Positions 41,898 to 50,564 of a stretch of DNA of 64,000 nucleotides are shown here, piece after piece (the first letter of the stretch is position 1; each line of letters begins with the position of its first letter). The DNA lies in assembly GCA_937872225.1 (NCBI GenBank), contig CALMRZ010000023.1, positions 1-64,000 of the forward strand, read 5' to 3'. A program made the position numbers and the translations under genes. The DNA comes from an uncultured Spirochaetota bacterium. Its GTDB lineage: Bacteria > Spirochaetota > UBA4802 > UBA5550. The notes under the pieces are model-generated. The model did not search any database. It was not told where the DNA came from and saw only the letters and a program-made list of their open reading frames with translations.

Positions 41898-43238
41898 ATG
41901 TCCAACGTTGTCGTAAACATATTTAAGATACCCGATTTGAGGAAGCGGATATTATTCACCCTGGTCATACTGGTGGTCTATCGGATCGGCGCGCATATTC
42001 CCATACCGGGAATCAATGTTGACGCCCTGTCGCAGTATTTCACCCAGGCACAGAGCGCTGGCGGAATGCTTGATTTCATCGATCTCTTTTCGGGCGGCGC
42101 CTTTAAGCGCTTCACCATATTTGCACTCGGGATCATGCCCTACATTTCATCGTCGATTATCATTGACCTGTTGAAAGTGGTCTTCCCCGCCCTGGAGCGT
42201 CTTGCGAAAGAGGGACATGAGGGGCAGAAGAAGATAACGCAGTATACCCGGTACGGCACCGTGTTTCTCTGCGCGGCGCAGTCCTTCGGCCTTACCTTCT
42301 GGATGAAGAGCATGAGGACGACAACGGGCGGATCGGTCGTACCGGAAGACGCAGGCATATTTTTTATCATTATAGCAGTGGCGACCATTACGACCGGCAC
42401 CATGGTGCTGGTCTGGCTCGGCGATATCATAACTGAACGCGGCATCGGCAACGGTATTTCCCTCATTATCATGGCCGGTATCGTTGTCAGGGCTCCCCAG
42501 GCTTTTGCCGCGACCATGAAAAAGATCGGTGATTCCGGGGATCCGATCATCGGCATCATTCTCATAGGTCTCTTCCTCGCGGTCGTTGCGGCGTCGATAT
42601 TGCTCACCCTGGGGCAGCGGAGGATCCCGGTCCAGTATGGCAAAAAGCAGACGAGCCGGGGAACCGTACAGCGCAGCGCCCAGTACATACCGCTCCGCGT
42701 CAACGCGGCCGGCGTAATCCCGATCATTTTTGCGGCGGCAATCATAACATTCCCGACGCAGATGATTCATATGATCGGCGGTACCAGTTCGGGGATACTG
42801 AACAAGCTGCAATTCTGGCTTTCACCGGGGCAGATCCCGTACATGGTATTGTACAGCGGTCTTATTATATTTTTCTGTTTTTTTTATACGGCAATACGGT
42901 TCAACCCGACGGAAATCGCCGATAATCTGAAAAAGTACGGCGGGTTTATCCCCGGCATCAGGCCGGGCCAGAACACGGCCGATTACATAATGAATATCCT
43001 GAACAAGATCAATCTATCGGGGTCCATTTTCCTGGCATTCATTGCCATCATCCCGGATTTGATTTTGAGCATCTGGCCGGAGCAGGTATCAGTCGAAATG
43101 GCGCACCTGTTCGGCGGAACATCGCTCCTTATTATCGTGGGCGTTGCGCTGGATACGCTGCAGCAGATCGAATCCCAGCTCCTGATGAGGCACTATGATG
43201 GATTCATGAAGGGCGCTCGCATGAAGGGCCGCCATTAA
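41898..43238 (+). CDS. secY: protein translocase subunit SecY
   Basis: A 446-residue channel with ten membrane helices. The plug and lateral gate region begins [19 protein letters not shown]. Cytoplasmic loops include [12 protein letters not shown], and the C-terminal half has [20 protein letters not shown]. The tail is [19 protein letters not shown]. In many bacteria adk and map follow secY, but here infA is next. Confidence 0.97.
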   Translation: MSNVVVNIFKIPDLRKRILFTLVILVVYRIGAHIPIPGINVDALSQYFTQAQSAGGMLDFIDLFSGGAFKRFTIFALGIMPYISSSIIIDLLKVVFPALERLAKEGHEGQKKITQYTRYGTVFLCAAQSFGLTFWMKSMRTTTGGSVVPEDAGIFFIIIAVATITTGTMVLVWLGDIITERGIGNGISLIIMAGIVVRAPQAFAATMKKIGDSGDPIIGIILIGLFLAVVAASILLTLGQRRIPVQYGKKQTSRGTVQRSAQYIPLRVNAAGVIPIIFAAAIITFPTQMIHMIGGTSSGILNKLQFWLSPGQIPYMVLYSGLIIFFCFFYTAIRFNPTEIADNLKKYGGFIPGIRPGQNTADYIMNILNKINLSGSIFLAFIAIIPDLILSIWPEQVSVEMAHLFGGTSLLIIVGVALDTLQQIESQLLMRHYDGFMKGARMKGRH

Positions 43239-43273
43239 TACAGGGAGCACTATACTGGATAGTACGTGGTTAT

Positions 43274-43495
43274 ATGGCAAAAGAAGAACCTATTGAAGTC
43301 GAAGGCGTTGTAGTTGAGCCGCTGCCCAATGCGATGTTCAGAGTGAAATTGGACAATGGACATGTTGTTCTGGCGCATATATCCGGAAAAATGAGAATGC
43401 ATTACATACGAATCCTGGCGGGTGACAAGGTCACGGTTGAATTATCTCCCTATGACTTGAGCCGGGGAAGGATTATATACCGCTCGAAGAATTGA
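43274..43495 (+). CDS. infA: translation initiation factor IF-1
   Basis: A 73-residue OB-fold factor: [39 protein letters not shown] and [16 protein letters not shown]. It blocks the A site during initiation. Same position as in most spc operons (before rpmJ). Confidence 0.97.
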   Translation: MAKEEPIEVEGVVVEPLPNAMFRVKLDNGHVVLAHISGKMRMHYIRILAGDKVTVELSPYDLSRGRIIYRSKN

Positions 43496-43547
43496 TAAAC
43501 CGGATCGGGCGTTGAAGAGAAAGGGAGCCGTTTAAAAGAGGTGCGTG

Positions 43548-43682
43548 ATGAAAGTGAGAGTATCGGTTAGAAAAATATGCAACGATTGCAAGGTCATCAA
43601 GCGGCATGGCGTGGTGCGGGTCATATGCACGAACCCGAGGCACAAACAGCGCCAGAAGGTGAGGACCGTAAAAAAAAAATAA
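43548..43682 (+). CDS. rpmJ: 50S ribosomal protein L36
   Basis: A 44-residue L36 missed by length cut-offs. It begins [20 protein letters not shown] and has the zinc ligands CNDC, a later Cys and His (VICTNPRH). The family usually ends about seven residues earlier; here a basic tail (RTVKKK) is added. Placed between infA and rpsM as expected. Confidence 0.95.
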   Translation: MKVRVSVRKICNDCKVIKRHGVVRVICTNPRHKQRQKVRTVKKK

Positions 43683-43705
43683 TGTAATGGTATCAAGAGG
43701 AATGT

Positions 43706-44089
43706 ATGGCACGTATAGCTGGCGTTGATTTACCAAACAATAAAAGAATAGAAGTCGCACTGACCTATATCTACGGCATTGGTTTGACAACATCCAAAAA
43801 TATTCTGGCGGAAGCCAAGGTCGATCCCGACAAGAGGGTCAAGGATCTCGCCGATGAAGAGATCAATGATATCAGGAAAACCATTGAAAAAGTGACGAAG
43901 GTTGAAGGTGACCTGAGGACGGAAGTCGCCATGAATATCAAACGGCTGATGGATATCGGCTGTTACCGCGGTGTCCGCCACCGGAGGGGCCTGCCGGTGC
44001 GGGGCCAGAATACAAAAAATAACGCACGGACGAGAAAAGGCAAGCGCGGAGCGCCCGTCGGCGGCAAGAAGAAAACTCAAGCCAAGTAA
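43706..44089 (+). CDS. rpsM: 30S ribosomal protein S13
   Basis: A 127-residue S13 of the 30S head bridging to L5. [35 protein letters not shown] and the basic tail [28 protein letters not shown] precedes the start. Confidence 0.97.
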   Translation: MARIAGVDLPNNKRIEVALTYIYGIGLTTSKNILAEAKVDPDKRVKDLADEEINDIRKTIEKVTKVEGDLRTEVAMNIKRLMDIGCYRGVRHRRGLPVRGQNTKNNARTRKGKRGAPVGGKKKTQAK

Positions 44090-44099
44090 GGAGTAAGCG

Positions 44100-44492
44100 G
44101 TGAAAGGGAAAAGAGTTAAAACACGGAAAAAAGAAAAAAGGGTTATTCCTATAGGCAAGGCCTTTGTGCAGGCCACCTATAACAATACCATCATAACCCT
44201 GACCGATATGCAGGGGAACGTTATTTCGTGGGCGTCTGCCGGCGGCGAGGGATTTAAAGGTTCACGGAAATCGACTCCTTTCGCGGCTCAGATGGCCGCC
44301 AAGACCGCGGCCCAGAATGCCATAACGAACGCCGGTCTGCAGAATGTTGAAGTGTTCGTCAAGGGCCCGGGAATTGGAAGGGAAGCCGCTGTCCGTTCCC
44401 TGTTTCAGTCCGGCCTCAATATAACCAAGATAAAGGATGTGACTCCGGTTCCGCATAACGGGTGCAGGCCTAAAAAGAGAAGAAGAGTATAA
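44100..44492 (+). CDS. rpsK: 30S ribosomal protein S11
   Basis: A 130-residue S11 of the platform, GTG start. Conserved segments: [36 protein letters not shown] and the end [17 protein letters not shown]. Confidence 0.97.
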   Translation: MKGKRVKTRKKEKRVIPIGKAFVQATYNNTIITLTDMQGNVISWASAGGEGFKGSRKSTPFAAQMAAKTAAQNAITNAGLQNVEVFVKGPGIGREAAVRSLFQSGLNITKIKDVTPVPHNGCRPKKRRRV

Positions 44493-44506
44493 TGGAGTGA
44501 TGCAGT

Positions 44507-45139
44507 ATGGGAAGATATACCGGTCCACGGTGCAAATTATGCCGGCGTGAAATGACGCCGCTCATGTTGAAAGGCCAGCGGTGCCTTACCGACAAATGTC
44601 CGATCAAGGGGAAGAAAAAATATCCTCCGGGACCTCCGAGGAAAAGGCGCGCGAAATTGTCCGACTACGCGGTCCAGCTTCGCGAAAAACAGCGTATTCG
44701 GAGAAGCTACGGCCTTCTTGAAAAGCAGTTCAGACTGTTGTTTGCAGACGCCCTTCGGATGAAGGGAGTAACGGGCGATAATATGATGTCGCTGCTGGAA
44801 CGCCGTCTGGACAACGTGATTTTCAGGATGGGTTTCTCGTCATCACGGAGCCAGGCCCGTCAGCTGGTCAAGCACAAGCATGTCACGGTCAACGGCAGGA
44901 TCGTCGATATCCCGTCGTACAGGGTCGTTGAAGGCGCAGTTATAGCAATCAGGGAAAAATTCGTGAGCAATGTAATGCTCGAGGATTCCATCAAACTGGC
45001 CAAGGCGATAGACTCGATACCCGGATGGATAGAAGTTGATTTTGAAAAGAGAAGCGGGAAAATAGTGCGTCTGCCGGTACGGGAGGATCTGACGTCTAAT
45101 TTCAATGACCAGCTGGTGGTCGAGCTTTATTCGAAATAA
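44507..45139 (+). CDS. rpsD: 30S ribosomal protein S4, zinc-binding type
   Basis: A 210-residue S4. The N-terminus has CKLCRRE and later CLTDKCPIKGKK, the four-Cys C+ form. The S4 RNA-binding domain is SRSQARQLVKHKHVTVNGR. S4 initiates 30S assembly and represses the alpha operon in E. coli. Confidence 0.96.
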   Translation: MGRYTGPRCKLCRREMTPLMLKGQRCLTDKCPIKGKKKYPPGPPRKRRAKLSDYAVQLREKQRIRRSYGLLEKQFRLLFADALRMKGVTGDNMMSLLERRLDNVIFRMGFSSSRSQARQLVKHKHVTVNGRIVDIPSYRVVEGAVIAIREKFVSNVMLEDSIKLAKAIDSIPGWIEVDFEKRSGKIVRLPVREDLTSNFNDQLVVELYSK

Positions 45140-45281
45140 TTGGTTTACCGGGCACACGAAAGAGCCGGAAGGCATGCGGGGATGATACCGCATCCGGCGT
45201 CGAATGCTGGGTCCCAAAGGGAACATCCGTGGAGAATTTTGAGGTTCCCTTATTTGTTTTGTACTGAAAATGGAGGTGAAA
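45140..45281 (+). promoter_or_regulatory. structured rpsD-rpoA spacer
   Basis: Holds nested pairs CCGG...CCGG and ATGCGG/CCGCAT (about 45166-45198) and GGGAAC/GTTCCC (about 45220-45250). No terminator-like T-run and no coding frame. It may adjust rpoA expression relative to the ribosomal genes. Confidence 0.35.
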
Positions 45282-46247
45282 ATGGCCCCACGTAACCTGC
45301 TCAAGGGCTTTAAAAGACCAAGTAAGATAACGTTCGAGCATGATGAGTTACAGCCGAATTATGGTCGTTTCGTTGCTGAGCCGTTTGAAAAGGGCTATGG
45401 TTTAACTATCGGTAATTCTCTGAGACGGGTGTTATTGTCCTCGATAGAGGGCGCGGCGATTACCGCGATAAAAATTGAAGGCGTACCCCATGAGTTTTTC
45501 ACAATCCCCGGCGTGTTCGAGGATGTGACGAGGATCATTCTGAATTTGAAAAAACTGCGGTTCAAGTACAGCGGTGAACTGCAGAAGGTTCTCCACATAA
45601 AAAAAACGGGCGCCGGCGAAATGACCGGAGCCGATTTCAACGTAGACCCCGAAATCGAGGTGATGAACCCCGAACAGGCCGTGGCGACGTTGAATGATTC
45701 CGCCGTTATTGACATGGAAGTGCAGATCGAACGCGGCCGCGGCTATGTCCCGGCTGAAGTGAACAAATCCAATACGGAAACGGTCGGCGTCATCCCGATA
45801 GATTCGATTTTCTCGCCGATAAAGAAAGTAAACGTTAAGGTGGAAGATACCCGGGTGGGACAGCGGACCGACTTTGACAAGCTGATTCTGGAAATATGGA
45901 CCGATGGTTCGATAACCCCCGATGACGCTCTCGCGCACGCGGCAAAGATCATAAAAGACCACATGACCATTTTCATCAATTTTGAAGAGGAAGTGGAAGC
46001 CGAGATCGAAGAAGTTGATGAAAACATAGAGAAGATGCGGACGCTCCTGGCAAAATCAATCGATGAAATTGAACTTTCGGTCAGGTCGTACAATACGCTG
46101 AAGAGCCAGGATGTGTCGACCCTGGAACAGCTGGTGAAGAAAACGGAAGACGAATTGAAGAAGTCAAAACATTGCAGCGATCTTGTTATGCACGAGATCA
46201 AGTCCAAACTGGAATCGCTGCATTTAAGCTTGGGATTAAAGGATTAA
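45282..46247 (+). CDS. rpoA: RNA polymerase alpha subunit
   Basis: A 321-residue subunit from the ATG at 45282, which has TGGAGG at 7 nt; an ATG four codons upstream overlaps that site. The N-terminal assembly domain includes FEKGYGLTIGNSLRRVLLSS. The C-terminal domain (about 245-321) keeps the UP-element-binding SVRSYNTLK, but the usual GKKSLxEI is CSDLVMHEI, so the HhH part is divergent. Confidence 0.97.
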   Translation: MAPRNLLKGFKRPSKITFEHDELQPNYGRFVAEPFEKGYGLTIGNSLRRVLLSSIEGAAITAIKIEGVPHEFFTIPGVFEDVTRIILNLKKLRFKYSGELQKVLHIKKTGAGEMTGADFNVDPEIEVMNPEQAVATLNDSAVIDMEVQIERGRGYVPAEVNKSNTETVGVIPIDSIFSPIKKVNVKVEDTRVGQRTDFDKLILEIWTDGSITPDDALAHAAKIIKDHMTIFINFEEEVEAEIEEVDENIEKMRTLLAKSIDEIELSVRSYNTLKSQDVSTLEQLVKKTEDELKKSKHCSDLVMHEIKSKLESLHLSLGLKD

Positions 46248-46258
46248 CGAGGACTTAT

Positions 46259-46780
46259 ATGAGGCACAGAAACGGCGTAAAGCAACTAGGAAGAACCCAT
46301 GCCCATCGGAAAGCGATGTTCGGCAATATGGTAACGTCACTATTCAGGCATGAGCGGATAGTAACCACCAAGGAAAAAGGGAAAGAACTGAAGCGGATAT
46401 CCGAGCGTCTCATTACCAGGGCCAAAAGGAACATGGACATTCCTGATAAGGAAGAGAACAGGAAACTCCATAATAAGCGCCAGGTAATGAAGGTCATTAA
46501 GGACCGGGATATCATCAAGAAGCTCTTTGAAGACATTGCGCCGCGCTACAAGGATAGAAAGGGCGGATATACCCGGATATACCTTCTTGGCAAAAGGGCC
46601 GGTGATGCCGCAGAGATGTCCATCATCGAACTTGTTGATAAGAGGGTCGTCGAAAAGAAGGCCGAGGCTAAAGACAAAGAAGACAGGAAAGAAAAAAAAG
46701 AGAAAGAAAAGAAGGAACCAAAAAAAGAAAAGAAAGAGAAGGAGCCTAAAGAAGCCAAAGCAAAGAAGAATAAAGAGTAG
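46259..46780 (+). CDS. rplQ: 50S ribosomal protein L17 with Lys/Glu-rich tail
   Basis: A 173-residue L17, last gene of the cluster. The normal domain (about 1-118) starts MRHRNGVKQLGRTHAHRKAM and ends RIYLLGKRAGDAAEMSIIEL. A tail of about 50 residues made almost only of Lys and Glu follows (EKKAEAKDKEDRKEKKEKEK and beyond). AACGAGGA precedes the ATG. The tail is likely disordered or helical on the ribosome surface close to the tunnel exit. Confidence 0.96.
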   Translation: MRHRNGVKQLGRTHAHRKAMFGNMVTSLFRHERIVTTKEKGKELKRISERLITRAKRNMDIPDKEENRKLHNKRQVMKVIKDRDIIKKLFEDIAPRYKDRKGGYTRIYLLGKRAGDAAEMSIIELVDKRVVEKKAEAKDKEDRKEKKEKEKKEPKKEKKEKEPKEAKAKKNKE

Positions 46781-46796
46781 AATAACGATATATGAC

Positions 46797-46834
46797 AAAA
46801 AAACGCCTGGTCAATTGATCCGGCGTTTTTTTTC
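46797..46834. terminator. bidirectional terminator after rplQ
   Basis: An A-run, ACGCC, a 14-nt loop region, GGCGT and a run of eight T. It serves rplQ on plus and, with the A/T symmetry, the convergent minus-strand gene. Confidence 0.85.
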
Positions 46835-46858
46835 TGCTTGTCTGCAGTGACGTGAACG

Positions 46859-47707
46859 TTAGCCCTGTTTCTTGCCGAGCTTTTTCATTTCCACTGCGTG
46901 GATGAATCTCATGTTGTCATTGGCGTCAACCTTGTATTTTTCAGGGATGCGGTCGTCGAATATGGGTATGATCGAGCCATGGGTCACATTGTATTTTACC
47001 ATGCTTTTGCCGAGCTCGTTTATGTTTTTTACCCGGTGGATCTCTATCCCGCACTCTTTTGCCTGCCGGCAGAGGAATATCACGTCCATGTACCGGCTTA
47101 TGAGGTAATTGGTGTTTTTAACAGTCAGCGTGGTTTTTTTTCTCAACAGGGCTATTTCCGGATCTTCGTATATTTTTTTTGCGGCTTCATATTTTTTATA
47201 GCCTTCCCGCAGGTAGCTGCTGATCCGCTCCCGGTCATGGAAAAGATGATATTTATCCGAATCGTACGGCTTGACGTCTTTAACGGGATCATAGGGACGG
47301 GCGAAATAAGCGGCGAGGCCGCTGTTCTTGCTGTTTTCAATAAGGGAGTCGAAGGTGTCCTTTGACGTGGAATCAAGAATTTCCTTGGTCCTTTTCAGGT
47401 ACAGGTCATCGATGAGGCCGAGAAGGGATATCATTTCCATTTTGACTTTTTTATACTTGGATGTTGAACTGGTGAAATCCTGACCGTAATAGCTTTCGCT
47501 GGCGTCTTGGAACTGCAGACGTATGTCGGCATATTTTTTTTTCAGTCCGTCATCTCCAAAATTTTCAACCATGATACGCATGTTGCGAAGAGCTTCCAGG
47601 GTCAGGGCATAATCCCTGGACGATTTTTCTATCGGCGAAATCGAGAATGAATCGCTGGTGCCTGTGACCATGATGAGGACTATGAGGGCGGCAACATGTT
47701 TTTTCAT
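46859..47707 (-). CDS. exported helical protein of unknown function
   Basis: A 282-residue protein with an N-terminal signal-like segment (MKKHVAALIVLIMVTGTSDS), no lipobox Cys. The rest is rich in charged residues and predicted helical, with TPR-like or coiled-coil character (SYLREGYKKYEAAKKIYED). The C-terminus has IPIFDDRIPEKYKVDAN. No family recognised. Upstream of its ATG AAGGAG lies at 9-10 nt and the promoter region contains a 16-bp palindrome. Transcribed toward rplQ and isolated on this strand. Confidence 0.75.
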   Translation of the reverse strand: MKKHVAALIVLIMVTGTSDSFSISPIEKSSRDYALTLEALRNMRIMVENFGDDGLKKKYADIRLQFQDASESYYGQDFTSSTSKYKKVKMEMISLLGLIDDLYLKRTKEILDSTSKDTFDSLIENSKNSGLAAYFARPYDPVKDVKPYDSDKYHLFHDRERISSYLREGYKKYEAAKKIYEDPEIALLRKKTTLTVKNTNYLISRYMDVIFLCRQAKECGIEIHRVKNINELGKSMVKYNVTHGSIIPIFDDRIPEKYKVDANDNMRFIHAVEMKKLGKKQG

Positions 47708-48079
47708 TTCTGCACCACGCTCCTTGTTGTAAGATAAGTATAGATTGCAATTAATTGCAATGGAAAATCACCAGATAAGGGATCAGTAGTTAAAGGACTT
47801 ACATGTTCCCGGTTTATTTTTCGACAAACCGCTGGTATATCTTTATTATTATAATGATAACGCCAACAAAAATTGGCCCCAAAGGGTAAATGAGAGGCGC
47901 CGGGATAATTTCCTTCCGGTCGGGCAATAGAGTCAAGGAAGTGAGCCGAAGCGCGCCGCAAGTATCGCATTCATGAAAACAGGGGGAGATGAAAATTAAT
48001 AAAAAAGGTTATTGATTTTTTTTTAATTAAATATGAAATTGAGGCCAATGCTCAATCAGCATGAAAATCGGAGATGATA
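47708..48079. other. divergent intergenic region
   Basis: About 370 bp between the exported protein (minus) and the DUF2225 gene (plus). The left end holds the palindrome listed separately and a minus-strand TATACT close to the start. The right end has an AT-rich stretch with TTATTG, 17 nt, TATGAA (48009-48037) as a weak promoter for the plus-strand genes. The middle shows nothing clear. No credible gene. Confidence 0.45.
47745..47760. promoter_or_regulatory. 16-bp perfect palindrome, candidate operator
   Basis: TTGCAATTAATTGCAA, self-complementary over its full length, located about 40 nt before the minus-strand ATG at 47707 and just upstream of a TATACT element. Position and symmetry suit a dimeric repressor or activator site. 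Confidence 0.5.
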
Positions 48080-48958
48080 ATGGATAAAGAGCTTAAAATA
48101 TCATACCGCCAGAAGAATGTGACGGTCTGCCCGGTCTGTTCGTTTGAATTCCACCGGGAAGAGCTTTTCTCGGGAGGGGGGAGGCTGATTGCCGGCAAAT
48201 TGACCGATGAGTTGCGGAGACTTTACGAAGTAAGCAAAAAGTTCGGTAAGGTTTATCCCCTGTCCTATGCGTTGACGGTATGTCCGAGCTGTTTTTATTC
48301 GGCTTTCCCCAAGGATTTTGAAATCCTTGACGATTCGGAAGTTGACAAAATGCGCGAGCTTACTGCGGCCCGTAAAAATGCGATAAAGAAGTTCTTCGGC
48401 AGCATTGATTTTAACGGGGACCGGGAGCTTAAAACAGGCGCCGCGTCCTACATGCTGGCGGTGGACAGCTACGGCTACCGGAACAAGAAAGTCGCCCCCA
48501 CGTTTAAGATAGCCCTCTGCTCTATCCGGGCTGCGTGGCTGTTCAGCGACCTGGCGAAGGAAAATCCCGATGCACCTTACGGGAAGATCGCCGTGTTTTT
48601 TTACAAAAAGGCGTACCAGTCCTATGTCAAGCTTCTCGACCTGATGCAGACGGGCGGGGAGCCGGTGGATGCCGTCGGCAACATGGGTCCCGACACGGAC
48701 AAGAACTGGGGATACGAGGGCGTACTGTACCTCACAGCGGTGCTGACGGTGAAAGTCGGCTCAAAAGAGCCCGACCCGGCAAAGAAAATGGAGAACTTTG
48801 AAAAATGCAAACGATATCTGAGCCGCCTTTTCGGATCCGGGAAAACATCCAAATCGAGACCGTCCGAACTTCTTGATAAAACAAAAGACCTCTATGATAA
48901 AATTAATGAGATGATCGAAGAATGGAACAGGGAAAATCTTCCGAAGCAAGAAGGATAG
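48080..48958 (+). CDS. DUF2225 family protein
   Basis: A 292-residue cytosolic protein with the DUF2225 layout: two N-terminal CxxC pairs, TVCPVCSFEF and TVCPSCFYSAF, that probably bind a metal, followed by a TPR-like helical region (IALCSIRAAWLFSDLAKENP). CGGAG at 6 nt supports the ATG at 48080. The function of the family is unknown. The 3' end overlaps truA by 37 bp, so the two are co-expressed. Confidence 0.85.
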   Translation: MDKELKISYRQKNVTVCPVCSFEFHREELFSGGGRLIAGKLTDELRRLYEVSKKFGKVYPLSYALTVCPSCFYSAFPKDFEILDDSEVDKMRELTAARKNAIKKFFGSIDFNGDRELKTGAASYMLAVDSYGYRNKKVAPTFKIALCSIRAAWLFSDLAKENPDAPYGKIAVFFYKKAYQSYVKLLDLMQTGGEPVDAVGNMGPDTDKNWGYEGVLYLTAVLTVKVGSKEPDPAKKMENFEKCKRYLSRLFGSGKTSKSRPSELLDKTKDLYDKINEMIEEWNRENLPKQEG

Positions 48959-49716
48959 CCATAGAGGTTGAGTATGACGGAACGCAGTATAACGGCTGGC
49001 AGATCCAGAACGGCGGCAGGACAGTACAGGGGGAAATAGAGAAAGCGATCGCGGTGCTTACCCGGGAGCACTCGCGCACCATAGCCTCGGGAAGGACCGA
49101 TTCGGGTGTCCATGCCCTGGGGCAGGTGGTGCATTTCGACACGGGAAGCGCACTATCGCTCCAGCGGGTCTGCATAGGACTCAACGGGATACTTCCGAAA
49201 GATATCTCCGTAAAAAACGCGTACCGGGTCCACGACGGTTTCCATGCGCGATTCGATGCGGTTCAGAGAACATACCGGTATTTAATCTACAACCATCCTT
49301 CGCGTTCGCCCTTCATGATATACCGCGCGATGTGGGTCCATGAAAGGCTGGACGCCGATTACCTGGCGACCGTTACGCGCCAGCTGATCGGTGAAAAGGA
49401 TTTCTCGTCATTCTGCAAGAAGCGAGAGTCGAAAAACATCACCACGGTCAGGAGGATATCGGACATCACGGTTCAGAGAAACGGCGACATGATATGCGTT
49501 GAAATTACGGGTAATGCGTTTCTCCATAATATGATCCGGATCATCGTGGGGACTATTGTTGAAATGAACAAAAAAAAAGCCGAGCCCTCGGTCCTGGCTG
49601 AAATTGTATCCAGAAAGGACCGCGATTTCAGCGGGGTCACGGCTCCACCCTACGGGCTGTATCTTGTAAGGGTGCTCTATGAGCCGGATCTTGCCTTATC
49701 GGAATCGGCCTTTTAG
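48922..49716 (+). CDS. truA: tRNA pseudouridine(38-40) synthase
   Basis: A 264-residue TruA that modifies the anticodon stem-loop of tRNAs. The catalytic Asp is in ASGRTDSGVHALGQV. Other motifs are EYDGTQYNGWQIQ, RTYRYLIYN and the late FLHNMIRIIVGTIVEM. Start within the DUF2225 gene, with no strong own ribosome binding site, suggests translational coupling. Confidence 0.95.
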   Translation: MEQGKSSEARRIAIEVEYDGTQYNGWQIQNGGRTVQGEIEKAIAVLTREHSRTIASGRTDSGVHALGQVVHFDTGSALSLQRVCIGLNGILPKDISVKNAYRVHDGFHARFDAVQRTYRYLIYNHPSRSPFMIYRAMWVHERLDADYLATVTRQLIGEKDFSSFCKKRESKNITTVRRISDITVQRNGDMICVEITGNAFLHNMIRIIVGTIVEMNKKKAEPSVLAEIVSRKDRDFSGVTAPPYGLYLVRVLYEPDLALSESAF

Positions 49717-49777
49717 GCATTTTCCCGCCATAAACCGGAAAAACAAAGACCTTGAAATCCAACAATAATTTATTTTA

Positions 49778-49846
49778 TTGACATAAATAACGAGGGATAA
49801 TCTATTAACACGAGTCTCCTGTAACATTATTAAATTTCGTGTTACA
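49778..49846 (+). promoter_or_regulatory. promoter and switch-like leader of the outer-membrane protein gene
   Basis: TTGACA (49778-49783) with candidate -10 boxes TAATCT or TCTATT. Two 5' segments, TAACACG (49806-49812) and TGTAACA (49820-49826), can each pair with the same downstream stretch CGTGTTACA (49838-49846). The remaining 100 nt to the ATG shows no ribosome binding site. Confidence 0.4.
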
Positions 49847-49949
49847 AATAAATATCGGGCTGTGTCCCGGTAACTCATCTCCACCACTGCCATGAGGCGT
49901 GACCGGTGAATGGTGATCCGGGTAAAAGTCTAATTCATTATAATTATTT

Positions 49950-50516
49950 ATGAAAACAATATCTCTGTATTGCGCGGTTGCCGCAGTTGCTATACTGGCA
50001 AGCTTTTCCGATGTTTTCGCGTATCAGGAGCGGAAAGATTATTTTTCAAAGCCCCAATTCGGAGGATGGTTTGGTCCGGTTACTCCTGCCGGTGATCTGT
50101 CAAAAAGGGTGGAGACAAATCTCGGGGGCGGCGCCTTCTTCAGGTTGACGTTCCCGTGGCCGTACCTGAAGTTTGGCATTGACTCTTCATACCAGAGGTT
50201 CAAATCGAAAGGCGTCAATGACCTTCAGTTCGTGCCCGTGTACGGGAACATCCTGTTCCAGATTCCCGTTGAATTCCCTGTCAGGTTCCAGTTTAAGGCC
50301 GGGGCGGGCGGCGGGTGGCTTGCCGTTAAGCCCGATAACAAGAATGGATGGGATCCGATATTCATGGCCGGCTTTGAGGTCTCCTTCCCTGCCGGGAGGA
50401 TCGTCAATATCGGGCTACGCATTGATTACATATATATTTATGAAGGCTATATAAAAGGCTCCCAGAGCGGCGGGCATGTCATCAATACCGGCATCCAGCT
50501 CTATTTCAATATTTAA
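49950..50516 (+). CDS. outer-membrane beta-barrel-like protein
   Basis: A 188-residue exported protein: signal peptide of about 24 residues ending DVFAY, then alternating hydrophobic/polar strands with aromatic girdles (FFRLTFPWPYLKFGIDSSY, FQFKAGAGGGWLAV) and a C-terminal strand ending QLYFNI. Size fits an eight-stranded barrel. No precise family. No Shine-Dalgarno is visible before the ATG. The lipoprotein gene 48 bp downstream probably shares its transcript. Confidence 0.75.
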   Translation: MKTISLYCAVAAVAILASFSDVFAYQERKDYFSKPQFGGWFGPVTPAGDLSKRVETNLGGGAFFRLTFPWPYLKFGIDSSYQRFKSKGVNDLQFVPVYGNILFQIPVEFPVRFQFKAGAGGGWLAVKPDNKNGWDPIFMAGFEVSFPAGRIVNIGLRIDYIYIYEGYIKGSQSGGHVINTGIQLYFNI

Positions 50517-50564
50517 ATCCGGTTTGACGTAACGATGCGCCGCGGGCTTGATAAAAGGTTTTGC

